NCBI GenBank assembly: GCA_015501055.1 | Contig: JADNYV010000002.1 | Coordinates: 1,054,001 to 1,118,000, forward strand | Source: Mucidula mucida | Taxonomy: Eukaryota > Basidiomycota > Agaricomycetes > Agaricales > Physalacriaceae | Length of the DNA stretch: 64,000 nt | Direction: 5' to 3' | Part shown: positions 1 through 11,405 of the stretch, in pieces | How the letters are laid out: the number at the start of each line of letters is the position of its first letter | Position numbering within the stretch: the first letter of the stretch is position 1 | Notes under the pieces: model-generated | The model's input: only the letters and a program-made list of their open reading frames with translations | Told to the model about the DNA's origin: nothing | Databases searched by the model: none | Program-made: the position numbers and the translations under genes

Positions 1-281
1 TAGAGTCCGAAAGGCTAGCTTTCGAGGATGCTGCTGACGACACAAGGGATTGAGAGGACATGAATAGAGGGCAAACGAGTGTGTTCGGTATGGCGGGAGT
101 AAATAATAGACTGAACGGAAACGACAGTGGGATTGAGAAAGGCCCGAACATCTCCAATACGCGATTATATGTACGCTGCGAGTTGCTTCCTTGATCGGTT
201 TCGAAATGGAATGCCGTTGACAAGGAAGTTTAGGGAGCCGTGCAGCATGAACTTGAATTACAAACCATTTGAACAGTCACT
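1..281. other. Left-edge noncoding stretch
   Basis: Downstream (3' side) of the minus-strand E2 gene that ends at 282. I see no convincing coding sequence. Short open frames here are out of context and have no recognisable family. It probably holds the 3' UTR of the E2 gene and whatever lies beyond the window edge. Confidence 0.4.
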
Positions 282-1475
282 CTATATCATCTTTCTACAC
301 AGTAAAGCAAAAACCAACACAAGAAGAAAACCAATTGCTGTGTCTAGGATAAGAGGTGGACGACGAGAAGGAGAGACAGGGACTTGAATTCGTCCTCTTG
401 ACTGTTGTGAGGTATTAGGAGGAGGTGATTCCGCCGGTAACTCTGGAGCAAGGTCTTGTTGGGGTTGTACCGCTCCACTACTCGGTGGTGTCGGGTCAAC
501 AGAAGGCGGTTCAACTTGGTTCTCGTCCTCAACAGGCTCCTCCGGAGCGGGGGGTGCTTCTGGAGGGGTCTCGCGGACTATCGTTGGCTCGGGCGGAGTG
601 ACATCTGGGCTATCAGACGTCGAGGGGGGGTCGGGTAATATTTCAAGATTAGATTGCTGGCAATGCGGACACACCCATTGCCTTGACCTTTGGGGAGGTC
701 AACTTGAGAGTAATCATGACGCGTCGAGGTACGTACAATTGGGCTAGACGTCTCCTTTCAGACGGGGGATTCTCGATAGAACCAACGCCTGCGGCCGCCT
801 GACCTTTCAGGGGAAAGAAACCTTGAAGACCGATGATAGCTGTTGGACACCTGTATCAACAACGACAGCCTATAGCAAACGTGCTTGACTTACCGGTACG
901 CACACCCCATGCGGGTTGCCAGAGTTCCTCGTGGTCTAGAATCTATTAGAGCAGTCACAATGTACTGCGGTGGGCAGCTCACAGTTTGTAAAACTAATGC
1001 ATATCTGGATTCCAACATCAGAGATAAGTACAGAAAGTCGACGAATGGACTTGCATACCTTTGTGTTTAGCTCGAAGCGACCGTTCGGGGTTAGAAGCAT
1101 CAAGGAAGGGGGTCGGAAAGGGTATTCTGCAGGGAGAAGGATGCGAAGATGATAGAGTCCTCCCTCAAACTCGGTACCTGGAGGGCCTCGAAGTGTACAA
1201 TGCCATTCCTAAACAGCTCCATCAATAAAAGTAGGGGACAATTGATTTTGGAGACTTGCAAAGATGTCATCCTGCAGACGCGTCAGAAAAGTGGACTGCT
1301 ATCTATTGGAGTACAGACATACCTCGAGCGGCCATGCAGCATAATCGGTAGATGGGTCATTTGCGAGTTCGCGGGCTTCCTGCATAATCCGCTTGACAGC
1401 TGGGACTTGTGTGGAAGTTTTCGTGCAGAAGATGTAACAAGACTGACCGGAATTGTTCTTGTTCAAGGCGGACAT
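282..1475 (-). CDS. UBC6: Tail-anchored ubiquitin-conjugating enzyme E2, UBC6/UBE2J1 family
   Basis: E2 enzyme that carries ubiquitin for ER-associated degradation, anchored in the ER membrane with the catalytic fold in the cytosol. I chose ATG 1475-1473. A 5' intron then joins MSALNKNNS to AVKRIMQEAREL, giving the usual short N-terminus. The UBC fold follows: CTLRGPPGTEFEGGLYHLRI near 1200-1140, YPFRPPSLMLLTPNGRF near 1120-1080, then ICISFTN, whose Cys is the expected active site, and HEELWQPAWGVRT near 920-890. After the fold come a CPHC motif, a long Pro/Ser/Glu-rich linker (about 640-350), and a C-terminal hydrophobic segment (ILDTAIGFLLVLVFALL) with a two-basic tail. That layout is the family hallmark. 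It has at least five introns of about 50 bases. It is divergent from MRP10 with 125 bases between starts. Whether it is the Ubc6 or UBE2J1 subgroup is less certain; the CPHC and long linker favour UBE2J1. Confidence 0.88.
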
Positions 1476-1600
1476 TGCAGAGGTCGCGGTGGTTAGTTTG
1501 GAAGATGCATTGATGTCAGTCAACGTGTCGATCATACCGGGCCGACGATCCGACACCGAGTTCGCTTTTTCGCGTTGCCTCCACCAACAACCAGCACAAC

Positions 1601-1935
1601 ATGGTCCACGTTAAAGAGCTCCGAGTCCGACCAAGGAAACGTGCGCCACACTTGTCTTTCCTTTCCCCTGCTCTCATCCTATTGCAGAAAATCTCGCCGG
1701 AATGTGCACCCTGCAGCTGAGCTCAATGCTTGGCTGCTGGTCCGCCAGCAAAGATATCCATTCCATAGGCCAATGCAAGTCCGCCGCCGAGGCCCTCTTG
1801 CTCTGCATGCGCTCAACGGTGAGTATCGCGTCGCCTCCATACATCTGACTGTTCATGTCCTTCCAGCCGCCGAAACACAAATCCCACCGACCAGCCATCA
1901 ACTATCACCTTGCGCGACTAGGCAAACGCATGTAA
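1601..1935 (+). CDS. MRP10: Mitochondrial small ribosomal subunit protein MRP10 (mS37, CHCHD1 family)
   Basis: Small twin CX9C protein of the mitochondrial 37S ribosomal subunit, imported through the Mia40 disulfide relay in related fungi. Three exons (1601-1640, 1688-1818, 1867-1935) with introns of 47 and 48 bases give 79 residues in one frame. The start MVHVKELRVRPRK and the end INYHLARLGKRM match the family's basic ends. The middle holds two CX9C pairs, CTLQLSSMLGC and CKSAAEALLLC, separated by a loop. Family size is about 80-100 residues, so this looks complete. It is divergent from the E2 gene with a 125-base shared upstream region. Confidence 0.92.
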
Positions 1936-2039
1936 TCCACGCGTATATCGTAGCACCGTTGTACTCTTCACAAGAATCCATTACGTGACTTTAGCGCCAC
2001 TCTACATAAGCGCCCCCATCAACCTTCCTTCTGACTGCC

Positions 2040-3125
2040 ATGTCTGAACGTGTTGCTGTCTTTTGGGATTTTGGTGAGCACTCTCCCCTCTTCAGGAGCG
2101 TCTAGCTGATGACATCGCAGAGTACTGTCCTGGCCCCGCCGGCGTACCGGGCTATGCCCTTGTGAACAATATAAGAACTTGTGTCCAGCAATTCGGACCA
2201 ATCAAGCTTTTCAAAGCCTACCTCGATGTTTCTGAGCAGTCAGCTCAGCGCGGACTCTCTCTACGCTCAGAGCTTCAATTGTCTGGCATTTCACTGACCG
2301 ACACGCCACATAATGGCCGCAAGGACGTTGCAGATCAGATGATCATTGGTTAGTGCTCCTAGCAATCCTTAACACCGACACGACTCAGGGACACTAGTTG
2401 ACATGATCTTGTATGCCCTGGAAAGTCCAATTTCTTCGACAACTATTGTCTTGATCACCGGGGATCGTGATTTTGCATACGCCGTTGCCACGCTTCGGCT
2501 TCGACAATATCGAGTCGTCGTAATATCGCCATCTATCCCTTCGCCTCATTGTAGCCTTACAGTCCATGCGTCTGTCGCAATCGATTGGAACGCCACTGTC
2601 ATGAAAGACCTCTCTCCTCCAGAGAGTTCCCCTGGTCCTCCCCCTTCCCTTCCTACTTCCCCACCTCCCGTCCCTCCTACTCCACCGCCTCCTGCCCTCC
2701 CTAATTCGTTTCCTGCCGCTTTTCCTCATTCGTTCCCTTCTGCTCTTCCTCGTTCGTTTACTTTTGCTTCTGCTAGTGCGACTCCCCCTGCTTTTACTAC
2801 TGCTTTTCCTCTTCCTCCCATGCCTCCTAGCCCTGCCCCTGCCCAAGCCAGTGCCTCTCATCAATTCTCTCACCAGGAACGCTTCTATACGCTTATTCAG
2901 ATCCTTAATACCCACAGACTCAATGGGCGTCCACAACCTCTCCGATCCGCCATCGGCCTAGAGCTTTCTACCTTGGATAACACAGTTTACAAGAATGCAG
3001 GCGTCACTAAATTCAAGGAGTACGCCGAGCTCGCAGTCAAGGCGGGTGTGATTGAGCTCGGGGGGAAAGACGGTTCCGCGTGGATCTCTCTTCGTCCCGA
3101 GTGGATTCGCTCAGCTCAAGCGTGA
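2040..3125 (+). CDS. NYN-domain (PIN-like) putative RNase with C-terminal LOTUS/OST-HTH-like domain
   Basis: Predicted 332-residue protein from exons 2040-2073, 2121-2348 and 2389-3125 (introns 47 and 40 bases, all in frame). The N-terminal NYN domain (about residues 1-150) shows the acidic residues expected for a metal-dependent nuclease: AVFWDFEYCPGP, GRKDVADQMIIGTLVDMI and LITGDRDFAYAVATLR. The layout resembles the limkain-b1/MARF1 class. A strongly pyrimidine-rich stretch (about 2630-2840) encodes a Pro/Ser/Phe-rich linker. The last 80 residues (FYTLIQILNTHRLNG to SAWISLRPEW) look like a winged-helix LOTUS/OST-HTH module that could bind RNA. The nuclease role is inferred from family; the natural substrate is unknown. 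Confidence 0.82.
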
Positions 3126-3370
3126 TTGATGGTTTAGTGGTATGCATCAAGTAATAGACTCTCTGTGCGCTTTATCTCATAAATTCCCAGGATGTGCTGA
3201 TCACACCGACTTGTTCGTCCCACGTTTGGCGGCGAAAGAATTGGCGGCCGTGCGTCGCGGGAAATGGGATACGTATTACGGTGTGAAACATGTACACGTC
3301 GTTGAATAAAAGACGGAGGACATCCATAGTGTGGATTCCCCCTTGATTTCTTGTTCATTTTTGCTCAAGG

Positions 3371-4904
3371 ATGCGTCTTGCATCTGTCCTTGCTCTTTTC
3401 CTACCTGTAATCACGTATGCGAATTCGCTGGTTGGGCGAGATTCAGCATGCGGCACTTATCTTTGTGTCAACTCGATGATCCAAGAGCCCTCGGGAAATC
3501 CTGTTTGTGAGCGGTCTTCAATCATTCTTTGGCAACTTCAACGACTGAATGTCTCCCCAGTTGAGATAGCTGTGCTCTTAGAACCCGTAGGTTGGGTCGC
3601 AATGTGAGTAGTTCAATCCCACTTACCGTGTTGCCTTGATTAGAGTATTGTTTCTAGCGGCTTTGGGCACAAGATGGCCGGAAGCCATATGATCATTCTG
3701 TGGAAGAACGACGACGGCACCGTGACAGTCTCGCAGAGATACGCCACCGGCCACACAGAGCCGTTCATCGACCACTCTCCTCCCCAGCTCGCACGGCCAC
3801 GCGTACCCAGCGCCTTGGTACATCCCCCTCTCCGTTCATGTACGCGCCACACACTGACCTCAGATTTCAGATGCAGTCCAAAGCTGGCAACGAGGCCGCA
3901 TTCGCCTTTGAACTCGTCCGAAACCAGAACCTCGGCGGCGCATACAACACCTCGCGCCTGCTGTGGGCGTACTCCAAGACACGGCCGGACTCTGACGACC
4001 CCGAGGCGACGATCTTGGGGCACTACGTTGCGGGGTTCTTGAACCTCAATTCGTCGGATACGACGGCGGAGCCGATGTACATGCCCACGGCGAGCAAGGC
4101 GGCGGCGGCGGCGCACAAGCGCATCGTCATCGCGCACGGAGCGTTGCTCTCTATAGGATTTATGATCGTTCTACCAGCTGGCGCTCTCATTGCGCGATTC
4201 GCGAGGTCATTTACGACGCGGTGGTTCATGGTGCACTACTACTTGAACTATATAGTCGCGTTGCCGATCATTGTCGTCGGATGGGTGCTCGGGCCCGTGG
4301 CAGTCATCGACGCCCAAGCATCCCATTTCATGGATGCTCATCAAGTAATCAATATACAGCGCATTTACCACTTAGAAGGCTCACGTTCTTTGACAGATAT
4401 GTGGCGGCATTATGCTTCTCCTCTATATACTCCAAGTACTTCTGGGAAAGTACATACACGCACGAAAAGTCGGCGAGGCAACACAGAAAGCGCATCCGCC
4501 TTCGAACATCTTGCACGCCACTTTTGGAATCGTACTCCTGTCCCTTGCGTATCTCCAGGTATGTTTCCATCTCATAAGGACTTTGAGCGATCATGTAATG
4601 CTCGTTCTCCAGATCCGAAGTGGTTTACACGAATGGTACACGCTAACAGATGGCACCTCAGAACGATTGAACTTCTGGTGCACTTTAATAAGGAATTGGG
4701 CCATTGTGAGTAAGACATCCTCCCATTCCTTCAATTTACGAACGGTTCCAGGCTCTCCTGGTAATCTACATGGCAGGGATGGTCTTACTTCGCCGCCAGT
4801 TCGAGCAGGAGAAGACGAACACGTTATACAATTCCCTTCGGAACGATTCAGAAACACATCTCATTGGTGATGATGATGATGATACTAACAAAGCAGCACA
4901 CTAG
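3371..4904 (+). CDS. Secreted/membrane DOMON (AA8-like) plus cytochrome b561 protein
   Basis: Begins with a signal peptide (MRLASVLALFLPVITYANS). A DOMON/cellobiose-dehydrogenase-like cytochrome domain follows (about residues 25-200), with the motif GHKMAGSHMIILWKNDDGTV. Next comes a b561-type membrane domain: HKRIVIAHGALLSIGFMIVL, RWFMVHYYLNYIVALPIIVV and a conserved His around DAHQV. Several spliced exons continue to a last exon ALLVIYMAGMVLLRRQFEQEK. The end is an acidic run of five Asp encoded by a GAT repeat (about 4869-4884), and the stop is at 4902-4904. Such proteins probably pass electrons across the membrane to extracellular oxidases or metals; the partner is unknown. Introns are about 50 bases. 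It is convergent with SMG6. Confidence 0.85.
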
Positions 4905-5195
4905 AAATACTGGATTTGTACAGGAATGACAGTACAGATGAGATAATGATAAATACTTCAAATCAACCAAGAAGAGGAAACAAGTAAGTTAATGAACGGT
5001 ATAGGTGGTGTAGGGGTATGATTGTAAATGTCTGTCGAGCTACACATACGCCATCTCGCGCTGCAAGGATGATTCCAACCAACACAATTTTGTATCGTTG
5101 AACAATCACTTCTGGTGGCATTCCAACGATGCTACAGCCGAAATGGGGCCGGACGGGACCAATGAGCCATCTCAAAGAACAACGCCGAGTACATT
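4905..5195. other. Convergent intergenic region
   Basis: Lies between the 3' ends of the DOMON-b561 gene and SMG6. No coding signal is recognised. It should carry both 3' UTRs. Confidence 0.5.
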
Positions 5196-8100
5196 TCATG
5201 GTGCGGTCAAAATTGACGCGAGATCTTTTTCACCTGCAGCCGGTAGTTGTCGAGAGCGGGCCTTGAGTCGCACTGGAGAAAATGATCAGAGAACTGTTCG
5301 AAAGAAACAAAATGGGCAGGACATACAGTTGCGATCTAGACTGAGGAGGACAACTTTGACAGGGTTTGCTATTGTCATCGAGTTGCTCTGCAAGAAAGCA
5401 CTACGGTCAACCCAGTGCTCCTCGTGCCAAATGGCGGTCTTCAAAATCAGATCGTCCATATTCCTCTCCGGGTTGCCCGAAGAAAAGTCAACCTCTTCGG
5501 TTCGTACGTTGAGTGACGAAAGGTAGTTTCCCTTCGATGTCTGTACCTTGAGAGATGTGGAGTGGGACTTGATGTGCGAAGAGAATACGCCATAGCACCC
5601 CGTGCAGCCTCGCCCAATTGCGATGGGTTCTGTGAGATGCCGTCCAACTCCATAACGACGGGAAGGGGAACGAGAACGGTCCAGCGGAGAGATTCCACAA
5701 CGGATGCAAACATCGACAACGAAGAGAGCAGGATGTTCGTGTCCACGACGAGAACAGTGTAGCCGGGTTGGATACGTAGAGTAGGCCGTGTATCAACTTC
5801 TCGTCTTGCCCGGCGCGTCCTCGATGTCGGTTGAACGGGAGTGTGAGATGCGGGTTGTTGGAGAAGAGTCTGCAAGTATCTCCGGCGAGCCTGCAAGAAA
5901 AGATCGGTGAACAATATACAAAATCCAAAAGTTGGACTAACCTTGAGTTCCTTGACTTCTTGACTGTCATTTTCCCCGTCACTCTCGCTGTCTTCCGAAA
6001 TATCCAGAGAGTCTCCGTCAACGTCCATTGAGTCATCTGTCCACCGAGTTCCTAGACGGCGCCGTTCCTCTTTTTCCTTCTCGATAGCGTCCTCCTCTCG
6101 CCATGTCTGCACCTTCTGAGCTAAAGCACCCTCAACCTTCCATTGCCGGGTGCCCTCTGTCCATGAGAATCCATCGACGGCACTTGCAATCTCCACACCA
6201 CATCGCACAATTCGTACCCATCGCTTCTTGATACTGCTGCCGCCCTCACAATCGTCATCGTCATCATCCTCAATGCGCCCATCGGTGATGTCCTCTGCCT
6301 CTGCATCGTCCAAAACTTCGAGTTCCATCTTCTTATCGGCACCGCTTTTCCAGAACCCACGCTCGTAGATTTTTCGGCCAACCCATTCCATCCCACGCAG
6401 ACACCAGTCTTCCGGCAGGGGAGGAGCACATCCTTGCGTGATCATATCCCACCGTTTGACGTCCGCAGGAAGAACCGAGTCGAGCCGCTGCGATTTCATA
6501 TAGGTGCTAGGAACAATAGAAAAGAATTTCGCAAGGTCATCCCAAGGTATCGTCCGCTCCAGGACTTGTTTTGCGCCGGCATGTTTGAGCATATTTGAAA
6601 GGAAGGTGAGTATGACGGTGAGATAAGGATTGATGGTGGAGCGGGCATAAGGCGACGATTTCCGCTTTGGATTGCGAAGGACGTAGGACAGCATTGAAAA
6701 CGTTAGTTGCATCGCCAGAGTAAATCCCATCGGCAGATCTGGCGAGTCGGTGTCCATTTGAGCCAGCACAGGCGAACTGCTGGGATCGTCAACGTCCATC
6801 CTATCGTCGGCAAGAAGTTCGCGTTTGGCCATGACGCGCATCGCAGCTGTCGAGCCTGCATCTCGCACTCCCACGGCACCGAGTTTCTTCAACACTCCAG
6901 TCGGCTTCCCATACTCCAAAATGGAACCGATGTTAATGACGGCCATGCTGATCCACTCACGGTCCTCGGCCCCTTCGATTTGAAGCCTTTCCACGAAGCG
7001 CGCCATCGTGGGTTGAAACGCGTCGAGTTCGATATTGGTGAATAGCATTCCGTGTAGGAGAACGAAGAGATCTGAAACTTTCGCATCTGGAAGCGAACGC
7101 CGGGCCTGTAAGGCTTGAGACCATATGGGGAGAACCGACTCGCGCGAAGTCATGAAGGGGTGAAGCGTGGTCATACTGCGCAGTCCATGTCAGTAACAGT
7201 TTCAGCCACAGATCCAGAAGAGGTACATACCTCTTCACGAAATGGTAGACACCACGCAGCTCCTCGCCTTCAGCGTCGCGGCTCAACAGACCAAGATGGT
7301 GATGCAGCTTTCCGGTACCTGGTTGATCGGTCAAACCGGCACCGTACCAATCTCTTGCAATGTTACGCCATTGTTCCTTTTCAGGCTCGATCTCAAGTAA
7401 CCGCGCCGCAGCCAGGCCAATGCTGGGGGACGGCGAGTCATCGATGCGCGCGGCAGGGGCGTCACTGATCGATTTTGCCTCGGGAAGGGCGGGGGGCATG
7501 AGTGACGACGAGCTGGGCTCCATGAGAACTTCGGATACGTTCTCAGAGGTGAGGGGTCCACCACCGCTGGTGTTACCAGTAACCATAGCGGCGACAGCCA
7601 TCCGATAACGAGCGAGATCCCCGAGAGCTTCAAGCCAGCCACTCTTGAAGGTAGCAAGATTCGGCTCCTCCAGGACGCCAGTGTAAAATGTGTAAGCATA
7701 GTAGATAAAGTCTTGAAGATGCTCGAGGGCCAAGGGAGAGGAGAAAGATGCACGTCGGAGCGATTCCAGCAGCTTGTGAAAGCCGTATGTCCAGAGCCGT
7801 ACGATGATGTTGTATTTGGTGGGAATATTTCGGAGAGAGGCTGGTACACTGGGTGCCAGTGAAATCTCGAGGAGGTTATGGCTGTTTTCAACGAGACTGT
7901 AATTGAAATTAAGATGTGAAAAACGCGCTGCTTGAACACGACTGACCTCTTGTGATCCTCAAGACGTCTCTTCCACTTTTCGATCTGGGTCTCTTCGTCC
8001 TCCTGTTCCTTCCCTTTGAGCATAACACGACTAGTGTCGTCGGTTTCGTCGCTGTCCTCCTGATTAATCTTGGATTCAAGACTTGTTATAGTGCGGTACA

Positions 8101-8920
8101 GCTTTTTGAGCTGGACAGCAAAGACATTGTTGCCTGGATCCTCGGCTGATTTCCGCTGGCCTTCAAAGAGGGCAGACGAGGCTGAAGATCCATCGGTGGT
8201 GGAGGAAAGGGTGAAGCTGGATGAAGTCTGGGAAGCGGCGTATGAGGAAGCAGATGAGGCAGAAACGTAGTCGCCTGAATGTTTGGGTGTGGGAGTAGGA
8301 CGGCCTTGAGGACGAGCAAGGACTGAAAAGCGGACAGGGTCGTCCTTGCGATGATTAAACAGCTGGCGAGCGGCAGCGTCTCTCGTGGGTCCGCTACGGG
8401 AACTGGTGGCGTCTTGCATCTGCTCCGGTTCGGCCGTCCTGCGAAGGGTCGGAATAGGATCCCGCTCGGGATCGAACAGTTTCTGCGCCTGTTTTGCCGA
8501 CTGCTGCGCTAGTCGCGGAGACGGTGAGGATGAGATTTTGAGGCGACGAGAGAAGTCATCTGGATCCGCTTCCTGGGGCGGACGCGAGACGACGACCTGG
8601 GGCGACATGTTTGCCCGTCTCGGAGATTGCAAAGGCTTCGAGGATGGCTGGGGCGCGGGTTTTGGAGAACGTTCCGGCTGAGCTGGCCGCTCTGGCCTGT
8701 CGCGGGGTTTAATGGCGCTGGGAAAACGATAAGCACGACGTCTGAGAGCGGGAAAGGGCGCGCACGCTGCGTTCCTTCGACGCAAGGCGATAAGTCTATC
8801 GTCGAGGTCTGTGGGCTGTGGGTCTCTGGAGGAGTCCCGATGAAGGAGATCGCGTTCTTTACCCTTTCGCGAGGGTTTCTGGAAATCCTGCAGCGCTGCT
8901 GGGTCGAGCTCGATGTGCAT
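5196..8920 (-). CDS. SMG6: SMG6/EST1A-like protein: 14-3-3/TPR region plus PIN nuclease domain
   Basis: Large protein (about 1,150 residues) of the EST1/SMG5-7 family. SMG6 members cut mRNA in nonsense-mediated decay, and some Est1 relatives also act at telomeres. From ATG 8920-8918 (MHIELDPAALQDF) there is a long disordered N-terminus, then helical EST1 repeats (LYRTITSLESKINQ; YNIIVRLWTYGFHKLLESL; EKEQWRNIARDWYGAGL; a DNA/RNA-binding region following MTTLHPFMTSRESVLPIW). An acidic Asp/Glu-rich linker and the C-terminal PIN domain follow. The PIN domain shows TVLVVDTNILLSSL, PLPVVMELDGISQNP and NMDDLILKTAIWHEEHW. After the last intron the conserved end RLKARSRQLPAAGEKDLASI leads to TGA at 5198-5196. 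Near 5585 the frame breaks by one base inside the PIN domain (see findings). Downstream conserved residues are intact in the shifted frame, so sequencing error or a recent mutation is possible. Confidence 0.88.
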
Positions 8921-9100
8921 TATAGCAGCGTACAAGAGTAAAAAGAGCGGCTGACTGGGTGTTTGAGAGACTGCGAGCCCAGTCAATGCTGCGCTTGACT
9001 GCGCATGGTGTTTGCCGGAACCAGTGATCTCTGATCCATTCGATCAAAGGGGCCAATACTATCCTGTGCAATAATACAACAGCGTACAATACATACAACT

Positions 9101-10028
9101 TTACTTGTTCGGAACATGAACAAACCACGGCGCAACCTTTGCATTCACCCGCCGCAGAAAATGTGATCCAAACCACGTCGGCAGCTTGCCATCCCACTGG
9201 TCAGAAAGCTTTACAATCTTCTCCTCCTCATCCAGATCTACAACAATGATAGACTCAATAACCTGCACACCTGTTAGTATCTCCGTCAGTCACAATACAC
9301 GCCCGCACCTTCTTCTGACCTCCAATTCGGTATGTATATTCTTGTGTTTGCGCATACACCAACCGATTGGGAGAATTTGTAGAACTCATCACCCGAGATG
9401 ACAAGGTCACTGAATTAGAAAACAGTTTCGGCTGTGGCGCAGAAATGTCAGTTCCGTAGCATCGTTTCCCATTATATTCTCATACCATGGCATACCACTG
9501 TCAATACGTGTCATCTTTTAGAAACACAAGCAATATTGAGCATAACGTGCCTGCGCAGCATATTCGTGGAATCCTTTGCAAACAGAAAGCGGGTCCTGAA
9601 AGATGCATGACATGAGAGAAAGTACAGAAACGCGTGTGTATGGTCATCACCTCAAACACTGCCTCTTTATTCCACGAGCGTTCAAAAATCTCTGGCGTGG
9701 GCCGACAGCAATACAGCTCTTGCAAGTCAGCCATTACGCGATGATGGTCGGCCTTGAGGTTTATAGCCATCTCTTGTGATGAGCGCCGTCGGTCCATGCT
9801 CGTATGAGGGTGTTTGGGAGATTCAGCATCGACTTTGATGCCAGCGTAGTGAGCGCCTCCAGCCACAGATTCGACTAGAGCTGGTGTGGGCATGGAACGT
9901 GGTAGTATTGAGGCATGGAACGTTTGGGATGGTCGAGACGACGGAGACGGCGAGCGTCGATTTGTAGCACTCGATATCGATGTCCTCGACGTTCTCGACA
10001 GCGACCTATGGTGATGATGGTGGGACAT
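9101..10028 (-). CDS. Uncharacterised protein, possibly NTF2/SnoaL-like fold
   Basis: Not firmly recognised. The start at 10028 gives MSHHHHHRSLSRTSRTS, a His/Ser/Arg-rich disordered N-terminus of about 90 residues. A folded part follows (DLQELYCCRPTPEIFERSWN, then EDPLSVCKGFHEYAAQWYAM across introns, then VYAQTQEYTYRIGG). It ends in IIVVDLDEEEKIVKLSDQWD and APWFVHVPNK with TAA at 9103-9101. A short helix, then 'damage/source' style sentences and a final beta-rich part ending in a Trp-containing DQWDG motif are typical of NTF2-like uncharacterised fungal proteins; that call is inference. At least four short introns. A tandem minus-strand neighbour of SMG6 with 180 bases between them. Confidence 0.65.
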
Positions 10029-10199
10029 GGCAGCGATTATGGACTTGTTCCGAGTGTCACTGATAAAAGGACGTGCAACGTCCCGACACGGCTTTAAATT
10101 CGCATGACGTCACACCGTATACTGCTTTGTGCGAAACAGTGATTGGCAGATGTACAGTATACTAGCAATATGTCTTCAAAAGCTTTACGATACTCTCCT

Positions 10200-11405
10200 C
10201 TAACCGTTCGTTCCTTGCCATAGTCCATAAGTCTTTCCTGGCGTAGTCTGCCATAATCGAATAGTACCTGCAGCAGATAATCAGTAACAGTCATCCCGAT
10301 CAACAGTACCCGCGTACCGTCCTCTGCAAAGTAATCAGTACCGTGTCAGTGCGGAAGACGAGTAAAGACGTACCGCTCCCACTTGCAAACATCTCACCAT
10401 CCGGACTGAACTCGACACAGTGTACCGAACCATGGTGACCTTTGAGAATCTCGCGTTCCTCCCCGTCCATTGTATGGACACGGACCCACTCGTCTCCTGA
10501 ATTTCCCGTCACAAAATGGTCTTGTAGAATGGGGTGAATCGTTGCAGAAGAGGGCATGTAGTTGAGTTGGAGACTATGCGTTTGGCCATTGCTGTTGGGA
10601 AGCGCCGGTACGAATGCCACAGTGTTACCAGATGTAACAACTAAACGCCCAGTTTGTGACGAGAGCTCCATGGAAGTGATTGGTTTGGTAAAGTTCATGG
10701 TATTCGTTAACGTTCTTGTCCGCAGATCCCACCATCTAAACAGTCGTAAGTGGTCGCCGTGTCGGAAAGATTACGGCGTACTTTACGAGACCGTCCTCTC
10801 CCGCGGAGACGCCGGTGTGGTCACCCACCCACACGACGCTCTTGACTGTCCCGTCATGCGACAACGCACCCGATTCCCCGAGATAATCTGGATCTGCATC
10901 TGGCCTGCCGAGATCAAACATCCGAACCTTCTTTTCTTGCCCACCAGTGAGCAGATGGGAGGACGTGGGGGAGATGGCCACACTCCGGACGATATGATTA
11001 TGTGGGAACGAGTGCAACGGATTTCCAGAATACGTGTCCCATATCTTACTGGAAAAAAAAGAGCTGTTAATGGTGCATATTGTGACACGCGTAGGAGACG
11101 TACGCCGTAAAGTCAGCACTTGCGGTAATCGCCCGAGAGGTATCGGGCGACAATTTGGTGCTCCAGACGGCGCCCTTGTGACCGAGAAATGTGCCTATCC
11201 AGTCTCCGGTCCACTCTCTCAACATCGGATTTCCATCTTTACAGCTCGAGATGAGCAGGAACTTGCCGTCTTCCTGCAGCGGACTGAACGAAAGATGTAC
11301 AACGGGGCGGGTGTGTCCTTTGAGAATTTAGGTATAAAAGCAGGAATGAGCCAGCTAGTACATACCAGACGCTACGAGCGGCGTAGACTTGGGAGCGAGG
11401 GACAT
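10200..11405 (-). CDS. WD40 protein, STRAP/Unrip-like
   Basis: Seven-blade WD40 protein of the serine/threonine kinase receptor-associated protein (STRAP/Unrip) type, linked in animals to SMN complex and TGF-beta signalling. From ATG 11405-11403 (MSLAPKSTPLVASG) the repeats include TRPVVHLSFSPLQEDGKFLL, REWTGDWIGTFLGHKGAVWS, ADFTAYVWDTYSG, KKVRMFDLGRPDADP, DGTVKSVVWVGDHTG, and HHGSVHCVEFSPDGEMFASG. The last blade is SEDGTIRLWQTTPGKTYGLW, ending NG* at 10202-10200. This last blade can only be built by using a 6-base exon at 10318-10323 between two introns. The short Trp-rich tail GLWQG fits the family. It is likely cytoplasmic; its partners in fungi are unknown to me. Confidence 0.87.
10318..10323 (-). 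other. 6-base microexon of the STRAP-like gene
   Basis: On the minus strand the string TTGCAG|AGGACG|GTACGC places a 6-base exon between a 3' splice site and a 5' splice site. With the preceding exon ending AGCG and the next beginning GTACTATTCG it encodes S-E-D-G-T-I-R-L-W, the canonical last WD blade. Skipping it gives S-G-T-I-R-L-W: still in frame but two residues shorter. Confidence 0.75.

Noticed and set aside
2394..2936. Minus-strand frame of 180 codons rich in Arg/Lys/Gly
   Set aside because: It is the antisense of the Pro-rich linker of the NYN gene; the composition is a mirror of the pyrimidine tract.
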